A DNA stretch of 64,000 nt from positions 34,836,368 through 34,900,367 of the forward strand of contig CP099841.1 of NCBI GenBank assembly GCA_030062745.1, given 5' to 3'. Origin of the DNA: Capitulum mitella. Taxonomy: Eukaryota; Arthropoda; Thecostraca; Pollicipedomorpha; Pollicipedidae. A program made the translations under genes and the position numbers. The notes below the pieces were generated by a model. The model had not been told where the DNA came from, ran no database searches, and saw nothing but the letters and a program-made list of their open reading frames with translations. Positions 12,245-25,061 of this stretch are shown one piece after another; the stretch's first letter is position 1; each line of letters opens with the position of its first letter.

Positions 12245-14330
12245 GCTACAAAGAGAGAGCCATGGTCTGAATGGGCGTTTAGGGGCCCTTGTTAACTTGT
12301 AGGGGAGTTCACTGCTTGTCTGGAGAGGGCCTCCTGTCGACCCACAAAGGGCCCCTGCCAGCCTCTGAAGGGACTTTCTTTCGGTCTGGGAGAAGGCCCC
12401 TGCCCCTGCCTCCAGAGGAAGACAGGGGCCCTTTGCAGACAGATAGGGTGCCCTCTACAGACAGGCAGTGACCCCCCCCCCCCTGGCCAACAGGGGCCAC
12501 TAAACGATCATTCAGGAGTCCCTGCTTTCCTGTACAGATGCCATTGCCGACCTGTAAGAGGCACCCGCCAGGTCGACAGGAACGTCTTTACATGCGAGTA
12601 TGCGCTTCCTTTACACTTCAGCGAGGCATCTTTACAAACCAACAGTAATTTTAACAACATGGGGCCCCACTGATTATGAGGGCCAGGCGCGGATCCAAAG
12701 GGGGAGCAATTGGGATGATCGCCGCCTCCCCACTTAGGTCTGAGAAGGGGCCCTTGTCAGACTTAAAAGAAGTCCCGAAAGGGCCCCGTATGAGCTTCAC
12801 GGGGTCTCTATAAGAACCTGACGGGCTCTTGATGCAGCCAGAGAGGCTTCCTGGAGGGCTAGATGACCTCTGGGACGCATAGGGGGCCCCTGAAGCTCTC
12901 AAAGGGCCTCTGAGAACACAACAGGGCCCCAACACGGCAGAGAGTTCCCGAGACGCCAGATGGCTCACAGGGCCCCTGAGACGGCCAAGATGAGGACTGA
13001 GTCCCTAGGGGGCCACTGTGAGTGAAAAGCCAAAGGTTCTGGATGTAGTCAAAGGGTCTCAGGAAGGGTTAATGAGGCCGTGACACGGTAAGATAACCCC
13101 TAAGATAGAAAGAAGGGTCCTTGAAACTCTTTGAGGTTCCTTGGGACCGCAAGTGGCCCCAACGCGGCAAAGGGTCCATGAGACCGCTAACATTGCCAGA
13201 GAGGCACCTGAGACGGAAAGAACTTTAGAGGGTGCCTGGCACGGCACAAGGAGACCCTGGCCAGCCAGAAGGGCCCCTGAACGGGGATTCGTCGGTAACC
13301 TACCCAGTCTCGAGAGGAACCACAAATGGGCTACATGGGCATTTTTGAAACCTTGGGGGTTCTTAATGCTGTCAGGGGCCCCCGGGAAGGTCAGGTGGTT
13401 TCTGGGACGGCAAGATGGGCCTGTACACCGCCAGATGACCCCTGGGACCGCCAAAAAGGTCGCAGGGCTCCTGCGAGACAATGGCGATAAGAGTGCCTCT
13501 GAGACGGTATTTGGGCTTTATGGGGGCGCTGGGCGGCCAGAGGGTCCCCGAGCGTAATAAGCGGGCTCCTGGCACGGGCAACACCCCCCCCCCTGAGACT
13601 GCCAGCGAGGCCCATGAAGCGCCAACAAAACGGCTAGAGTTGTTACGGCTAGAGGGGTCCTAAAAGACTGCCAGATATACTTCATGTAACAGAGGAAGGC
13701 CCCTGATACAGCCATGGGGACCACCGGGGACGTTCAAAGGGTCTATGACACTGCACAGGGGCCCTGGAATTGCCAAAAGGTCTTTTGTAACTGTCAGAGG
13801 GTCCTGAGATGGCGAAAATGTTTCCTCAAGACGATAAGAAGGGTATCCAAAACCGCAGGGGGTCCACTGAGACTGCTAGAGAGGGACCTTTGAGACTGCT
13901 AACTAGAAGTCTCTAGCAATAGGGGCCACTGAGACAACCAGAGGGGCCCCTGAAACTACTAGACCTTGAAACGTCCAGACTGCTCGTGAAATGGCCAAAG
14001 AACTCAGACGATTGCAAGAGGCGCCCATGTCACACCGGAGAGAGACTTACACAGGGCCCTTTTAGTGCCTGAGGGGCTCCTTAGGCGGCAAAAAACGTCC
14101 TAGGGACGACAGAAAGGAATCCAAGATGGTTTAAGCGTCCCTGAAACTGCGAGGTGGGTCCCTGAGACTGTCCGAGGTGCTCCTGAAACTGCCAAAGGAG
14201 CGCCTGAGACGTCCTGCGGGACACGTGAAACTGTAAAAGGAACCTGAGACCACTAGAGGATCCTGGCACGGCAGACGGCCCGAGACCACCAAAAGTGCTC
14301 CTGAAACCGCAAGAGGGAACCTAAACTAAG
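12245..14330. repeat. Large degenerate minisatellite, core GGGCCCCTGAGACNGCCAGA
   Basis: About 2.1 kb built from strongly diverged copies of a core such as AGAGGGGCCCCTGAGACTGC, spaced roughly 25-35 bases. Copies drift between GGGCCCCTGA, GGGTCCCTGAGAC and GGACCTTTGAGACTGC. All ORFs here follow the repeat and none looks genuine. Related cores occur at 22.3-23.0 and 26.4-27.1 kb. Confidence 0.8.
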
Positions 14331-16894
14331 CTGACCTAAACTAAACTAAGCTAAACTAAAAAAAATCCGGAAGGTACGGGATTGGGGGGGGGGGCACACG
14401 GGCTCCTGGACCAGATAGAGGCACGACCTTTTAAATGAAGGGAGGGACGGAGCCGCCTAAAATCTCGCCCTTTTTGTCATATTTCGGGCACTTTGTTCGG
14501 AAACAAAACACAGAATTTTCTTAAATAAGATGGTGGGTTTGAATTTTTTGGTTATTTTATACCGTAAAAACCAAAATTACACCATTTTCCATATCTGAAG
14601 GGTAAAAAAGGGGGCCCCGCGCTGACCATTTGCCTCCACCCCCCTCCCCCGCCTTAGCGAAATCCTGGACCCGCCCTTGGCGAGGGCTCCCATTGGTTTC
14701 GAGGGTCCCCTTGATCCGATTTGTCCTCCCCCTGGGAGGAATCCTGGCTACGCCCCTGCACAATTATATCAGAGGTTTGGTGCTGGCATTGTTATATTAT
14801 GTGTGTGTGGGGGACAGGCCAAGCTGCTTTGGCAAGTGTTTGAGATAATGTTCTCGTGTGATAGTCGGTAAGAGCTTTGTTACTAAGCGTCGAGTTATAA
14901 TTTAATGTTGTGGGAGGAAACTGCCTTTCAACCGTTTACAAATGATTGTATAATAATGTTGAATTCGTGATGTAAATGCAAACATAATAACAAGCAGAAG
15001 TTTGCATCATTCGGCATTATGTAGATGGATGCCCAAGGGCAAAGACCTGAAAAATGGCATGGATACAGACCTGAATAGAAAAAATCCACGCATTTTGGAG
15101 AACACAAGTGTGCAATAGCACCAAACTTGGGAATAAGGTTTGCTCATTTAAAGATAAACTGGGCGATAGCAAAAAGAACGAAGTTTAGCTATTTTTTTCG
15201 GGAGGGGGGAAGAAGGTAACCCAAATGAAGTTGGCTGTTTTTCCGACAGAGCTTGCCCCCCCAGCCGAAAATGCAATCCGCCGTCCCTGGCTGTAAAAGA
15301 TTATCTTTAAATACAAGAGCAGCAGGCAATTTACGTAAAATGTGGCCACTAATTTCATGTTATCGGGCACATACAACATAGACAGATAGGCTGAGAGGGG
15401 GAAGAAGAGGAACCTATCAAGAGTCAGCATGATTTCGGTCGTTTCTCCGATCTCCAATGCGCCTTCTTCCTCAAACCTTTTTTGCGTCTTACCGCGTCCT
15501 CTGCGTCTAAATGAACGACCGGAACTGGCTACTGGGCAGTGGCCAGCCTCAACCCACGCAAAAATGGTTTGCGGAGCCGACCAGCAAAACCGCAGAGGTT
15601 TTGCTGTGCCGACATCGCGGCACGCTAGAAAAGTTGAGTAAACACCGCAATGCGCGGCCTTGTTGCAGAACGGCGTGGCGTGCACCTAGCAACGCCAAGA
15701 GCAGTTCCGCGCAGCCGCCGGTCACCCCGCCATCGCGCCACGCACCCCGACACGGAGTCCCGCCGCCGTCCGAGAGGCGCGCCCGGTCACGGAGTGTCCA
15801 GGACAGCGCAGTACGGCCGGCGGGGTCGGTCCGCCGCGGCGGCCGCGGCTGCTCGCGCCGTCCTGCGCGGCCGGCCGGCCGACCGTTATGTAAGTGCGGC
15901 CCAGCCGGCCGGTCGCGGCCGCGGCCCGGTCCCGGCCGCTCCGGCGCCGCCGCGACGGACCGGTCCCGTGACGGCGCGCCGTTCTCCGTCGGCCGGCGCC
16001 GCGGACGGCGGCGCGGCTCGGCCGACGGCGCCGGCGGAGCGGTTCTCGGCAACGGAGCCGCGATTCACGGAACACGCCGCGGCGCCGCCGCCAAGTGCCG
16101 GCCGCGCGGCTGGGAGGTCAGTCAACGACCGACGGAACGACGCGCGGTACGCGCACAAATACCCGTCCGGTCCGGTCGAAGAACGGCTGCGGAGATGGTC
16201 CGACTGCCTGCGTCCTCCTGGGAGACCACTCCGATCATGACAGATTATAGACGACGAGAACCTGTCGGTTCATGTGTCACACCGGAGCGGGCTGTGGAAT
16301 CACACATAACTAGCATTGGCTTTGCGCAGAGATGACGAAGAACGCGCTGTTCTGCAGTCGGACGGCGGGAACTGAGCGACTGCGACGAGGGTATCTATCA
16401 TATACAGGCGCCACTGCCCACTGAACAGCCTCGCACCAACGCGCAGCAGAACGCAGACTCCGATAACGACCGTCCAAACTGATTTCGGTCTTGCATCTGC
16501 CCGGACACCCATAAACACTCCGCCGGGGCTCGGCTCCGCTAGGCGGCGGCCGGGCCGCGCGGCCGTCCGCCGTCCCGCAGCCGAGGAACAGGGCCGGCCC
16601 CTCCGCACACATGGCCGCTGCATGCAAATACGGGCCCGCTCCGGCCCGTGATGAAACGGAGTGGCCGGGCTCATTTCCATGCGCGCGCCGTCTGGCTCAC
16701 TTTCGCGCTGATGGGCCGATACGGCGGCCTGCCGTCGGCCAGATCGGAGATATACTGCGGCGCGAGTTGCTCGGCACGGCCGGGCGCCGCCGGCCGGCGG
16801 CCCCTCTCAGGCGGGCCGACTGCGGCCTGGAGTCGGCTCGGCCGGCCGCGTCACAGCGAGACGCATCCATTGACTTTCTAAATACAGGCCCTGC
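14331..16894. other. MITE debris, AT-rich DNA, then a CpG-rich block (15.68-16.87 kb)
   Basis: A hAT-like end, AATCCTGGCTACGCCCCTG, is at 14741-14759 and a related internal AAATCCTGGACCCGCCCTTGG at 14660; the opposite end was not found. Poly-G/poly-C strings occur at 14383, 15203 and 15256. The CpG-rich block hosts a 274-codon frame (15511-16335), but it is Arg/Pro/Gly/Ala-biased with equally open antisense frames, so I do not call it a gene. Confidence 0.45.
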
Positions 16895-17052
16895 CAAGGG
16901 CGCATCCAGGGGGAGGCAGTCGCCCGGGTCCTCCCCTTGAGCAAGAAAAACGGCCTGTGAGAGAAAAAAAAATATAGAAGGAACCGGCCCGTTTAACATT
17001 TCATAAGTCTACTATCTCGGGGCCCTCCTAAGAAAATCCTGGACGCGCCCTG
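16895..17052. mobile_element. Short hAT-like MITE
   Basis: Ends CAAGGGCGCATCCAGGGG and AAAATCCTGGACGCGCCCTG form an imperfect inverted pair, 158 bp apart. The flanking octamers agree poorly. No coding capacity. Confidence 0.5.
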
Positions 17053-17749
17053 GGCGTGACAAAAAAAAATGTGTCCGCCACCACTGAGGCTTTATCTCCT
17101 TCCGCTTGCTGAGACCTCTGCAGCTGCCCAGCAACCGTGCAGCAATGCTGAGAAGCCCATCATTTCGTATGCTACATTTAGTACTGGACCCACATGGAAT
17201 GCATCAGCGCGACGCACTGCATGGTCTTGTGCAATCGCAAAGAAAACTTTCAGGATGGGGGTAACACTCACAGTTTATGGATCCAGTATTTCTGGCCAAG
17301 AACTTTTGTGGTGCGGAAACGGCACATTTTGGATGAGCCAAGATCTTTTGCTAAAATGGCTACCGTGTGTCATACCGGAGACAGCCAAAATAGTAGTCCT
17401 CATGCGTCAGCGTCAGCGACCTCAGCGTCAGTGTCAAGGCGTCATCGGGTTTTCGTGTCAATGATCTGTGTCCCGGACGCAGAATCCACCCGTGGCTTTG
17501 GTGACCGAATACGTGCATCCATTGGACTGTAACGTTGAAAAGATACCTTTGGGTCGGAGCGTCACACGAAATTTAGAAAACTGCTAACGTCACGGACCGG
17601 TTCAAACATCGGATGGCCATTTTCAGCGGCACAGAGAGCAGTTGCGGCGCCGCACCCGCAGAGCAAGGGGTGTTGCCCAAACGGGGCACCATCATCCGCT
17701 CCAGGGACACTGCTGAAACGCATTCGCTTGACTCCATTAGGCCCCTGAT
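17053..17749. other. Unique DNA
   Basis: Ordinary composition with a short CAGCGTCAGCG-type duplication near 17410. An open frame of 131 codons (17069-17464) has no recognisable motif and no splice context, so it is left uncalled. Confidence 0.4.
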
Positions 17750-18967
17750 TTAACCCTGTTCCCGGCAGGGGGGGCTGAATCCGCCCCCCTCGGGTTTTTT
17801 GCTTGCCAATTCCAGGTTTTTTAACGCAACTTTACGAAACTTGGTGAGTTTTCCTAGCTATTCTTTCTACGCGCCGTCACAAAATTTCACAATTCTACTT
17901 TACACAGGAGCGGAGCGAGGCAACGTTTTCGGGAGGCACCTCAGGTCATTTTTGGCCATGTTCAAGGTAAAAGGAAAATGTCTGCCAAAAACAGAGTTTT
18001 AACGATAAAACTTAAAGCTTTATATGGATGTATAGATAAATAGTTGGGCAATGTCCGCACAAAATTTTGTTTGTCTGAGGTCACTTTACAAGGTCAGGTC
18101 AAGGTCAAAAGTCGAAAGTTATTTTTTTGCAATAATTTCGGCGCCGTTTTTTCAAATGCCAAACCCGGAATATACATGACGTAGAAGGGTAACCTCTACT
18201 TGTGTACCAAGCTTCAGCTCGATATCAGGTCGGGTCACGGAACTATGACCTAAAATGTCAGTGCGCTTACCCTACATCGCAATAGCCATAAAATGAAATT
18301 TTTGGAATAGAGTGAATTCGAATGATTGAAAACGTTTACAGATAATATCAAATGCACACGAAATCATTCCAGGTGACCCCAAAGTCACTGGAGGTCATTT
18401 AAGGTCAAAGGTCACAAGTTGATGTGAAGAACGTGTGACCATGACAGTTCCCCATTTTCATGTCCCTGGCACCGCCTATGCTAACATTATACAAACATTG
18501 TAATGCGATTTGCACTTCTTTAGCATAGCATGACTAGCAGAAGCCCAAAAAAGTGTTTTTATTTTTTTGTTCATTCATTTGTTAGAAAATTAGTCCTCCT
18601 ATTTTTGAAACCCTGTGAACGCCCATGAATTTTCTCGAAATTTCAGATTTGTGGACCCATGGTGAAAGTCCTATCCATAATCTCTCGATTCATGCCAATT
18701 TCATTGAAATCGGTCCATAAACGACGGAGTTATAAGAAGTCCAAAAGTACCCCCCATTTTGACATTTTTGCCCCCCCCCTGTATCCACAAATTTCAAAAT
18801 TTTGAAAATTTCTTTTTATAAAAGTGTAGTTCACGCCACGGCAAATCGATTGCCGTTTGTTGCCATGAAATCGGACGAGTAGTTCTCGAGATCTCAGGGG
18901 GGGCCAAATCCGCCCCCCCCCGGCCGGGAATCGACCATACCGTCTAGCCCCCCGGGAATAGGGTTAA
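17750..18967 (-). mobile_element. piggyBac-like MITE family 1, copy 1 (inverted)
   Basis: Bounded on both sides by TTAA, with ends CCCTGTTCCCGGC and CCCGGGAATAGGG. TTAA plus a CCC-starting terminal repeat is the piggyBac signature. At 1218 bp it is homologous in inverted orientation to 25062-26282 and 28631-29861. Poly-G/poly-C hairpins lie just inside each end. No transposase ORF. It carries nine exact AGGTCA/TGACCT hexamers, including a DR1 at 18402-18414 and the string AGGTCAGGTCAAGGTCA at 18091-18107. Confidence 0.9.
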
Positions 18968-21900
18968 AGTTCGCTTCGGAATCATTCACAAGAATCGCAT
19001 GCTTCCACTTCGAGAACAAAGCCCAGTGCTGACAAAGCTGCGAATTTCGCACTTCCTTGGTTTGAGAAACCAATCTTCCGGCTCAAAGCGTGCACGGTCC
19101 CTTGTTCACTCGCTTGGGTGAGCCACTTCACACTGAACACATGTTTACCTCATGGCAAAGAGTAAACCCGAAATTTTCAGGCTGACCAGTACGCGAACGA
19201 TTTCGACACTCAGAGCAGTCGTAAATATGCCCATTTCATAAGGGTTCTTCACCCGTCATTGGCGGGTTCACGCCCCGTTGTGAGCGTGTTTATCCGCTGC
19301 CTTCACGACAGCACCTTGTGTTAATCGTTTCGCTTAATCCACATTTCCGGGCTACTCGTTGTCGTCACACGCTACAGTTTAGTCAACGCTGGACGTATAC
19401 CCGGTGGTATGGAGTAAACCAAAAGCCTTTACCAGTATTTTGGGGACTACTTAGAAGCCATCTGACACGTCGTGGACGGGCAACGTTCTCGTTTGTAACG
19501 TATAAATGGAGCAGATCCGCGTTCCACCAGGTTGCGTTATCATCACCCAACGTCAGCATCCTAAAAACGCCAATACAAATCGTCTTCGTTGCCATAACTA
19601 CTCCCGTCCCGTTTTGTTACTACGTTTTGCGTCACTCTAATATGCGACCATCACGTCACAACCAATACTATTTCACTGCAATACTGCAACAGAATGACTT
19701 CATTGTGAATGCACATCTAAATAAACATGGGATGCTTTATAAAATGGCAGAATCCAGGTCACAATTCAACTTCATATGAAGAGCGCTAGGTAGCCACGTC
19801 GGAAAATGTGTGGCATTTGTGACGAGCCCAAGATGAGCACAATGAAACCACTGCTTTGCACACCTGAACAAGCGCCAACGACAAACATAGCGTCAACACT
19901 TTCGCAGCAATTATTTTGGTGACAACTTATGATCTGTCAACTCAACAGGCTACTTTTGTTTTATAACTGTTTTACTTTCACAGGTTACCGGACAATCACT
20001 AAACGAATCAATCGGGAACACCTCACAACTCACGCGCGTTTAATCACCCAAAAACATGGCGCCCCTGCAGTATAATGCGCGTCAAAATCGACCCGAATAC
20101 ATCGGTTCATTCACCCACTGATAAATGGTAAGCTGACATGCCGGCGGATAATCTACTCTCATTCTACCAGCCAGACGCGTCACTCGTAGCGCGTGGGTCT
20201 GAACTCGGCGCGGCAGGGACAACAACACTTGAGGCCGGTATTTTTTTTATCGCTGTCGAGCAAAGTGAGGTGTTCATTGGAAACACACTCTGCAGTTACC
20301 TTCGGCTGCTTCGTAAAATTTATGCAAAACCTTTGTACTCGGGTTAACTCGCCCTGCACAAGTGAAAATGTTTTCAGTGCAGGTTATGATTACCTGGAAA
20401 CCAGTAATATCTAAAGTGGCCGAAATTCCCCGGACCGAGGATTGTCAGCGATACCGAGAACTACCGGGACACAGTTGGAAAAGGTGCTGTTTTTTGGTGC
20501 TGCAGCACACCGGAAAATATGTGCTTCAAAACATTTTATACTCCAAAAGTTTGATTTTGCACCTCCATCAAACGCTTTATTATAACCATGTTGACTAATT
20601 TCTAACTGCAAGTAAATGGCTGTCTCCATTCAGTGAGAGGCAGGTACGATGCCATATCTGACTTCGAACAAGAACACCAGCTTAAACCAGTATTATTAAA
20701 TTATTGAAGTATAAAAATCGGTAGTATTAACCCGGTATTATAAGGTTTTGCAAAATTTTGTAGTCCAAAACGAAAATTATACTCCGACTCAAAGAACAAG
20801 AACCGAATTTCAAACCATGATCGAGGTTCAAACGATGATCATCTGGAGGCCTCCTAGGCATGTTCAGGGGTTTCGACTGCGGTCAGCGAGGCAGAAAATG
20901 ACATGGAGGACCTTCAGTTTGCCTTTGACAACCCAACATCGGTAAAACAGAGTGGCAAGTGGCCGTCCTAGAGTTGGAAAGTTCGAAATGGTTCTTCGAC
21001 CAGAGGCCATGAAATCATAAGGGACACCATCACATGATACAGATCATTTGGGATTCTGGATTCCCGGCCGGCAGCCTTCGACCCATGCATGAGGCTCGGC
21101 TGGTCCGTGGAACATGAGCTTCATCGTCTAGGCCGAGAGAAACGACGACAAAGAGGGCTTTCGCGACCCTCTACGCCACGTATGCTGGTGTCGGAACGAA
21201 AACATCCGCTGTGAAAAAGACAAGCCAGCAGCATGACGAAGATATTCAGCACCGTCTGCAAGCAGGGATTTGCGTCAGACCCCATCAGACGGCAGATGTC
21301 CTCGAACCGACTACCTTTCGGCTATCCACGGGTGCTGTCGTCTCCCACGTCCGACAGCAGCATACGACACTTGTTTGCGTCAACGTCAACCATTCCGATT
21401 GCGTCACGTAACGACTGACGCTGCTGAATCCGGCTTCAGCGACAAGCGGAAAGTCCAGCTGCTATTCGCAAACCACATGATGTTTCTCACTGACTTGTAC
21501 ATACCGAGTCTTCCGTCGTGTCAGCGTTAATTAAATTCAGAAGACTCAGCTCCAAACTGCCTTCTTTATTTGGATATGAAAATTGGATTTCCTTAAAATC
21601 CCATCCATTTAATTGATCAGGAAAACAATAGGCCAGGCGCAGTCAACGAAGATGTCTGGCGGATCTGCTCCTCTTGTGACAATTTACCCGTCTCGTAACT
21701 GAAGCTCGCGTGACTCTCGATTTGCGAACCGGCCCGCCTTCGAAGTAAAACGGAGGCGAGAACAGGGCTGTACACAGGTATGTGTGCGTTTTCAAATTCG
21801 GTACGGACGACACCAAGTTTAACAGTTGATTGCCATCAAGCGCAAAAGGTTAATGTTCGAATTATTTAAAGCCGGAAGGGACGGCGCATTGCGTACCCTG

Positions 21901-22249
21901 CGTGCTGCATGACCTATCCGCCTGCACCAATGGATGCGAATGCGGTTAGTTTATTGCCACTGCGCATGACTGCTGTGCGCCCCCTCGGCTGTCGCACCAG
22001 AGAAGCTATGGTGGTACCTGTCAGATGGTATCGAATGCTTTTTGCATTGCTATTTTGATCTGGGGACTGTCAGCCGCACATCCCCCTTTACATTAGGATG
22101 TTGAAGTTCTGACACCTAAAACGTTTGGGGGATATATTTTTCGGGTCCTGTCTGCTATTACGATACCAAAAACTCACTCGTCGTTCCCTATCGAACGGCT
22201 CCGTCACCGAGCAAAAGTTGGAGGCATGTCAAGGTGTCATGGGTGTAGA
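18968..22249. other. Unique AT/GC-balanced DNA
   Basis: Open frames up to 153 codons (19318-19779) occur but lack recognisable motifs. No RNA gene, repeat array or element end was identified. It may be intergenic or part of a long intron. Confidence 0.4.
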
Positions 22250-23040
22250 AGCGAGACGAAAAGTTGCGGGGAGAGGGGACCATTCGTCCAGGGGTACCGG
22301 CCTCCAAAGGGGGCGCCGATCTCCGTCAGGGGCGCCATCTATTTAGAAAGGACCGGTAGTGGACTTATATGTTTGCGGATTTAAAGGCACATATATCAAT
22401 GCATTTTTACATTCACATACATGCACACAGACATGAGCGGTGCTAAGGAACCAGGTGGGGTGTGGCATCTTTTTGCTTGTGCTCCCATGACGTATTAAGG
22501 GTATCAGGTCTATTCGGAGGCACCTGCTTTGCAAGGGATGCCGTTATCTAAGGGATACCTGGATAGTGGTGATTCCCGCCTTAGGGGAGTTCCGACTGCA
22601 TGGTCACATGGCGTTCAGAGGGGCTCCTAATATGTACAGGGGGGGGGGGGCTGGCCTTTACGGGCGCCTACCTTGTAAGATGTGCCTGTCCTGTATGGAG
22701 CGCCAAGTCCCGCACGGGCGTCTGGTCTGTAGAGAGGGCGCCAAATATATGGGAGGGGCGCCTAATCTGCACGGGAAGCCTCGCTTACCAAGGGCGCCGA
22801 GCCCACGAGCGGCGTCTCATCAGTACGGGAAGCACCTGGCCTGTTAAAGGCGCCTGGCCTGCAATGGGCGCCTGCATCGTGGACGTGTCTGGTCTGTGAG
22901 GGCCACCGAATTCTTTAGAGGCGTCTCATCTGTACAAGAAGAGGAAGCACCTGACCTGTATGGGGCGCCGAACATGTGAAGGTTACCTGACCTGTACAAG
23001 AGCGCTCACCAGTAAGCGGCGACGTGTCACGAGGAGTGGC
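22250..23040. repeat. Degenerate minisatellite, core GGGCGCCTGACCTGTA
   Basis: About 0.8 kb of variants such as GGGCGCCTAATCTGCACGGG, GGCGCCTGGCCTGTTAAAGG and GGGCGCCTGCATCGTG, spaced roughly 23-30 bases. It resembles the 12.2-14.3 and 26.4-27.1 kb arrays in using a GGGC-CCTG core. Confidence 0.75.
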
Positions 23041-24014
23041 TGACCATGGGAATATGGGCAGGGGGCGCCTGTAGAGTGGTGGTTGTTAAGGCGATCAAAA
23101 AGCCCCCAGGCAAAACGAAAAAAGAGGAAAAAACCCCGATTTCGGTACTCGGGATTCGATTTAAGAGCGACTTTTTATCTTCTTTCAAAACCCATTTTTT
23201 CTGTGGCGTAAACGGGCCTGCACAACGGCCCAAAGGTATCTGTGTATGGGAGGACATGTCTTCCCGTCGCCCTCCCGTACACCTACACAAGGTGTTTTGC
23301 TTTTTTGCAATCTGTAGCAGTGCTCATATTTAGCCTCATTTATCCATGTTTTTGCTTGCAGTCCGACATTTTTTATTGCGTCTTTATGTCAAAAAGATTT
23401 TTTCTGACTGATGATTCTTCTTAATTACATGATGAATTAGAAGCGAAACTTTGTGTTTCTGATTGGGGATGCGCACAGACAGAAGCAGTCTAACCTACCC
23501 CAAATATGGCTTTTTCATCGGATTTGGACCGCTTTATTTTGCCACTTTTGGCTTCAGTGATCTGTGTCATATTACTTTTCTTTAAATATTTAGTGATCTG
23601 TGTCATTCAGTGATCTGCTATTTATAATTTAACTGCTTTCGTGACTAAATTGACTGCGTCGCGCATCAATGGATGGATCAATAAGTAGAAGTATCAATGA
23701 GAATGCCATGCGCTAGCACCGTAAGAGTGTGGGACATTACGTAGCAACATGAACGGCTTGTTAAGCATCCGTTTTTTGCGGCCTACCTCGGGAAATTGAA
23801 GCAGGCCTGGTTTTTTAACCAGGTCTATTCCAAGCCACGGAATGTCCCAATAATTTAAGAGAATCTCAAGCATTGCTTCGCCGCATTTTGCACATTGTGC
23901 AAAGTTCTGTAACTGCAGATTTTTAATTCAGAATTGAACAATTCTGTTTGCAATGTTATAAAGTTAACACGTCCTAAAACTCAACAACAGTAGCACCAGC
24001 AATGTGATGTGCTA
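23041..24014. other. Unique DNA
   Basis: Mostly AT-rich. A short duplicated phrase, AGTGATCTGTGTCAT, occurs near 23556 and 23590. No gene or element recognised. Confidence 0.4.
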
Positions 24015-24950
24015 TTAACCCGTTCCCGACTGGGGGGGCAGTTGACTGCCCCCTTGAGGTTTTTCTGGGATTGCGAGAGAACCAACAAACACAGAGTCAC
24101 GAAACCTTGTGTGCCTTTTGCTCCATCAATTCTACATGTCGTGTCAAAATTTTGACCTCAGGTCAGGTTAGGTGTCTGACCTAGGTCAGGTCAAGCAGAT
24201 CTATGTCAAAAAAAGTTTAGCGCCCTCTAACTTTTTCGCAAAACAAGATATCTCAATAATACTTTCAGGGATTAGTGATCGTCATAGATGCAACAAATCT
24301 GCTATCTCAGATTTTTCGAAATTCTCCGGGCCATTGACCTAAGGTCAAGCCCATTTTTAAGACATGTCGCCGTTTTTTCGAAAATTGGCGGAATATTTCA
24401 TGACATTTTTAGTGTGAAGTCAAGCAGACATGTAGTTACCGTCATTGGGCAAAGTATTAATGACTTCCAGCCATTGACCTGAGGTCAGGTCACCAATAAC
24501 TGTAGTGAGCCAAAATATACCACCGTCAAAATCGACGATGAATTACTCAGAATGGGTAGAAAATGGCAGAACTAGCTTGCACAGACGTAAATAATACCTG
24601 GAACCCCAAAAATTTGAAAAGTAGCATATTTTGGAAGTAAACAGGCTCTCGCGAATAAAGCTCCACCAATTATGTAGATTGGTAACTAATGAATTTTTAC
24701 AGCCCTTGAGATTCAGGCCGTTTCTTGGTCTCATGCAGTCGGCTATCAGAAAACATACATAAGGCGTAAATTGGCTTACATATTATCTAAAACTAAAAAT
24801 GACACCAGTTTCGAGCTTTACTCGTCACAAGCTTTCCAACGGTATGCTTATTTTTATCGCGCGACCAACCGTTCGTGAGTTAGAGGGGGGCAGCCAGCTC
24901 CCCCCCAGTCGCCCATGTTCGAAATGGACCGACGGTCGTGCGCGGGTTAA
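24015..24950 (+). mobile_element. piggyBac-like MITE family 2, copy A (internally deleted)
   Basis: Bounded by TTAA at 24015 and 24947, with ends TTAACCCGTTCCCGAC and TGCGCGGGTTAA. It is homologous, inverted, to 52638-53883, but about 310 bp shorter because the interior of the longer copy is missing. A GGGGGCAGT/ACTGCCCCC hairpin lies inside the left end. It carries ten exact AGGTCA/TGACCT hexamers, several as everted pairs with zero or one base between (TGACCTAGGTCA, TGACCTCAGGTCA). No ORF. Confidence 0.88.
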
Positions 24951-25061
24951 TAACGTTAGTCATACACAGGGAACTGGGTCTCAGTTTGTTGTAAGAAGAA
25001 AACTTGTGCTGCTACAGGTTATATAGTAGTCATGTTCTGCAGTACTTCACAATAGGACCAT

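Noticed and set aside
13059-13615. ORFs in the 12-14 kb array
   Set aside because: Overlapping frames on both strands follow degenerate GGGCCCCTGA units, with no protein-like pattern.
15511-16335. 274-codon plus-strand ORF
   Set aside because: Lies in CpG-rich DNA with equally long antisense frames; Arg/Pro/Gly/Ala bias, no motif and no splice-site support. A composition artefact.
21211-21420. Possible tRNA on the minus strand (GGTTCGAGG box-B-like string)
   Set aside because: No acceptable A box or acceptor-stem pairing could be found around it.
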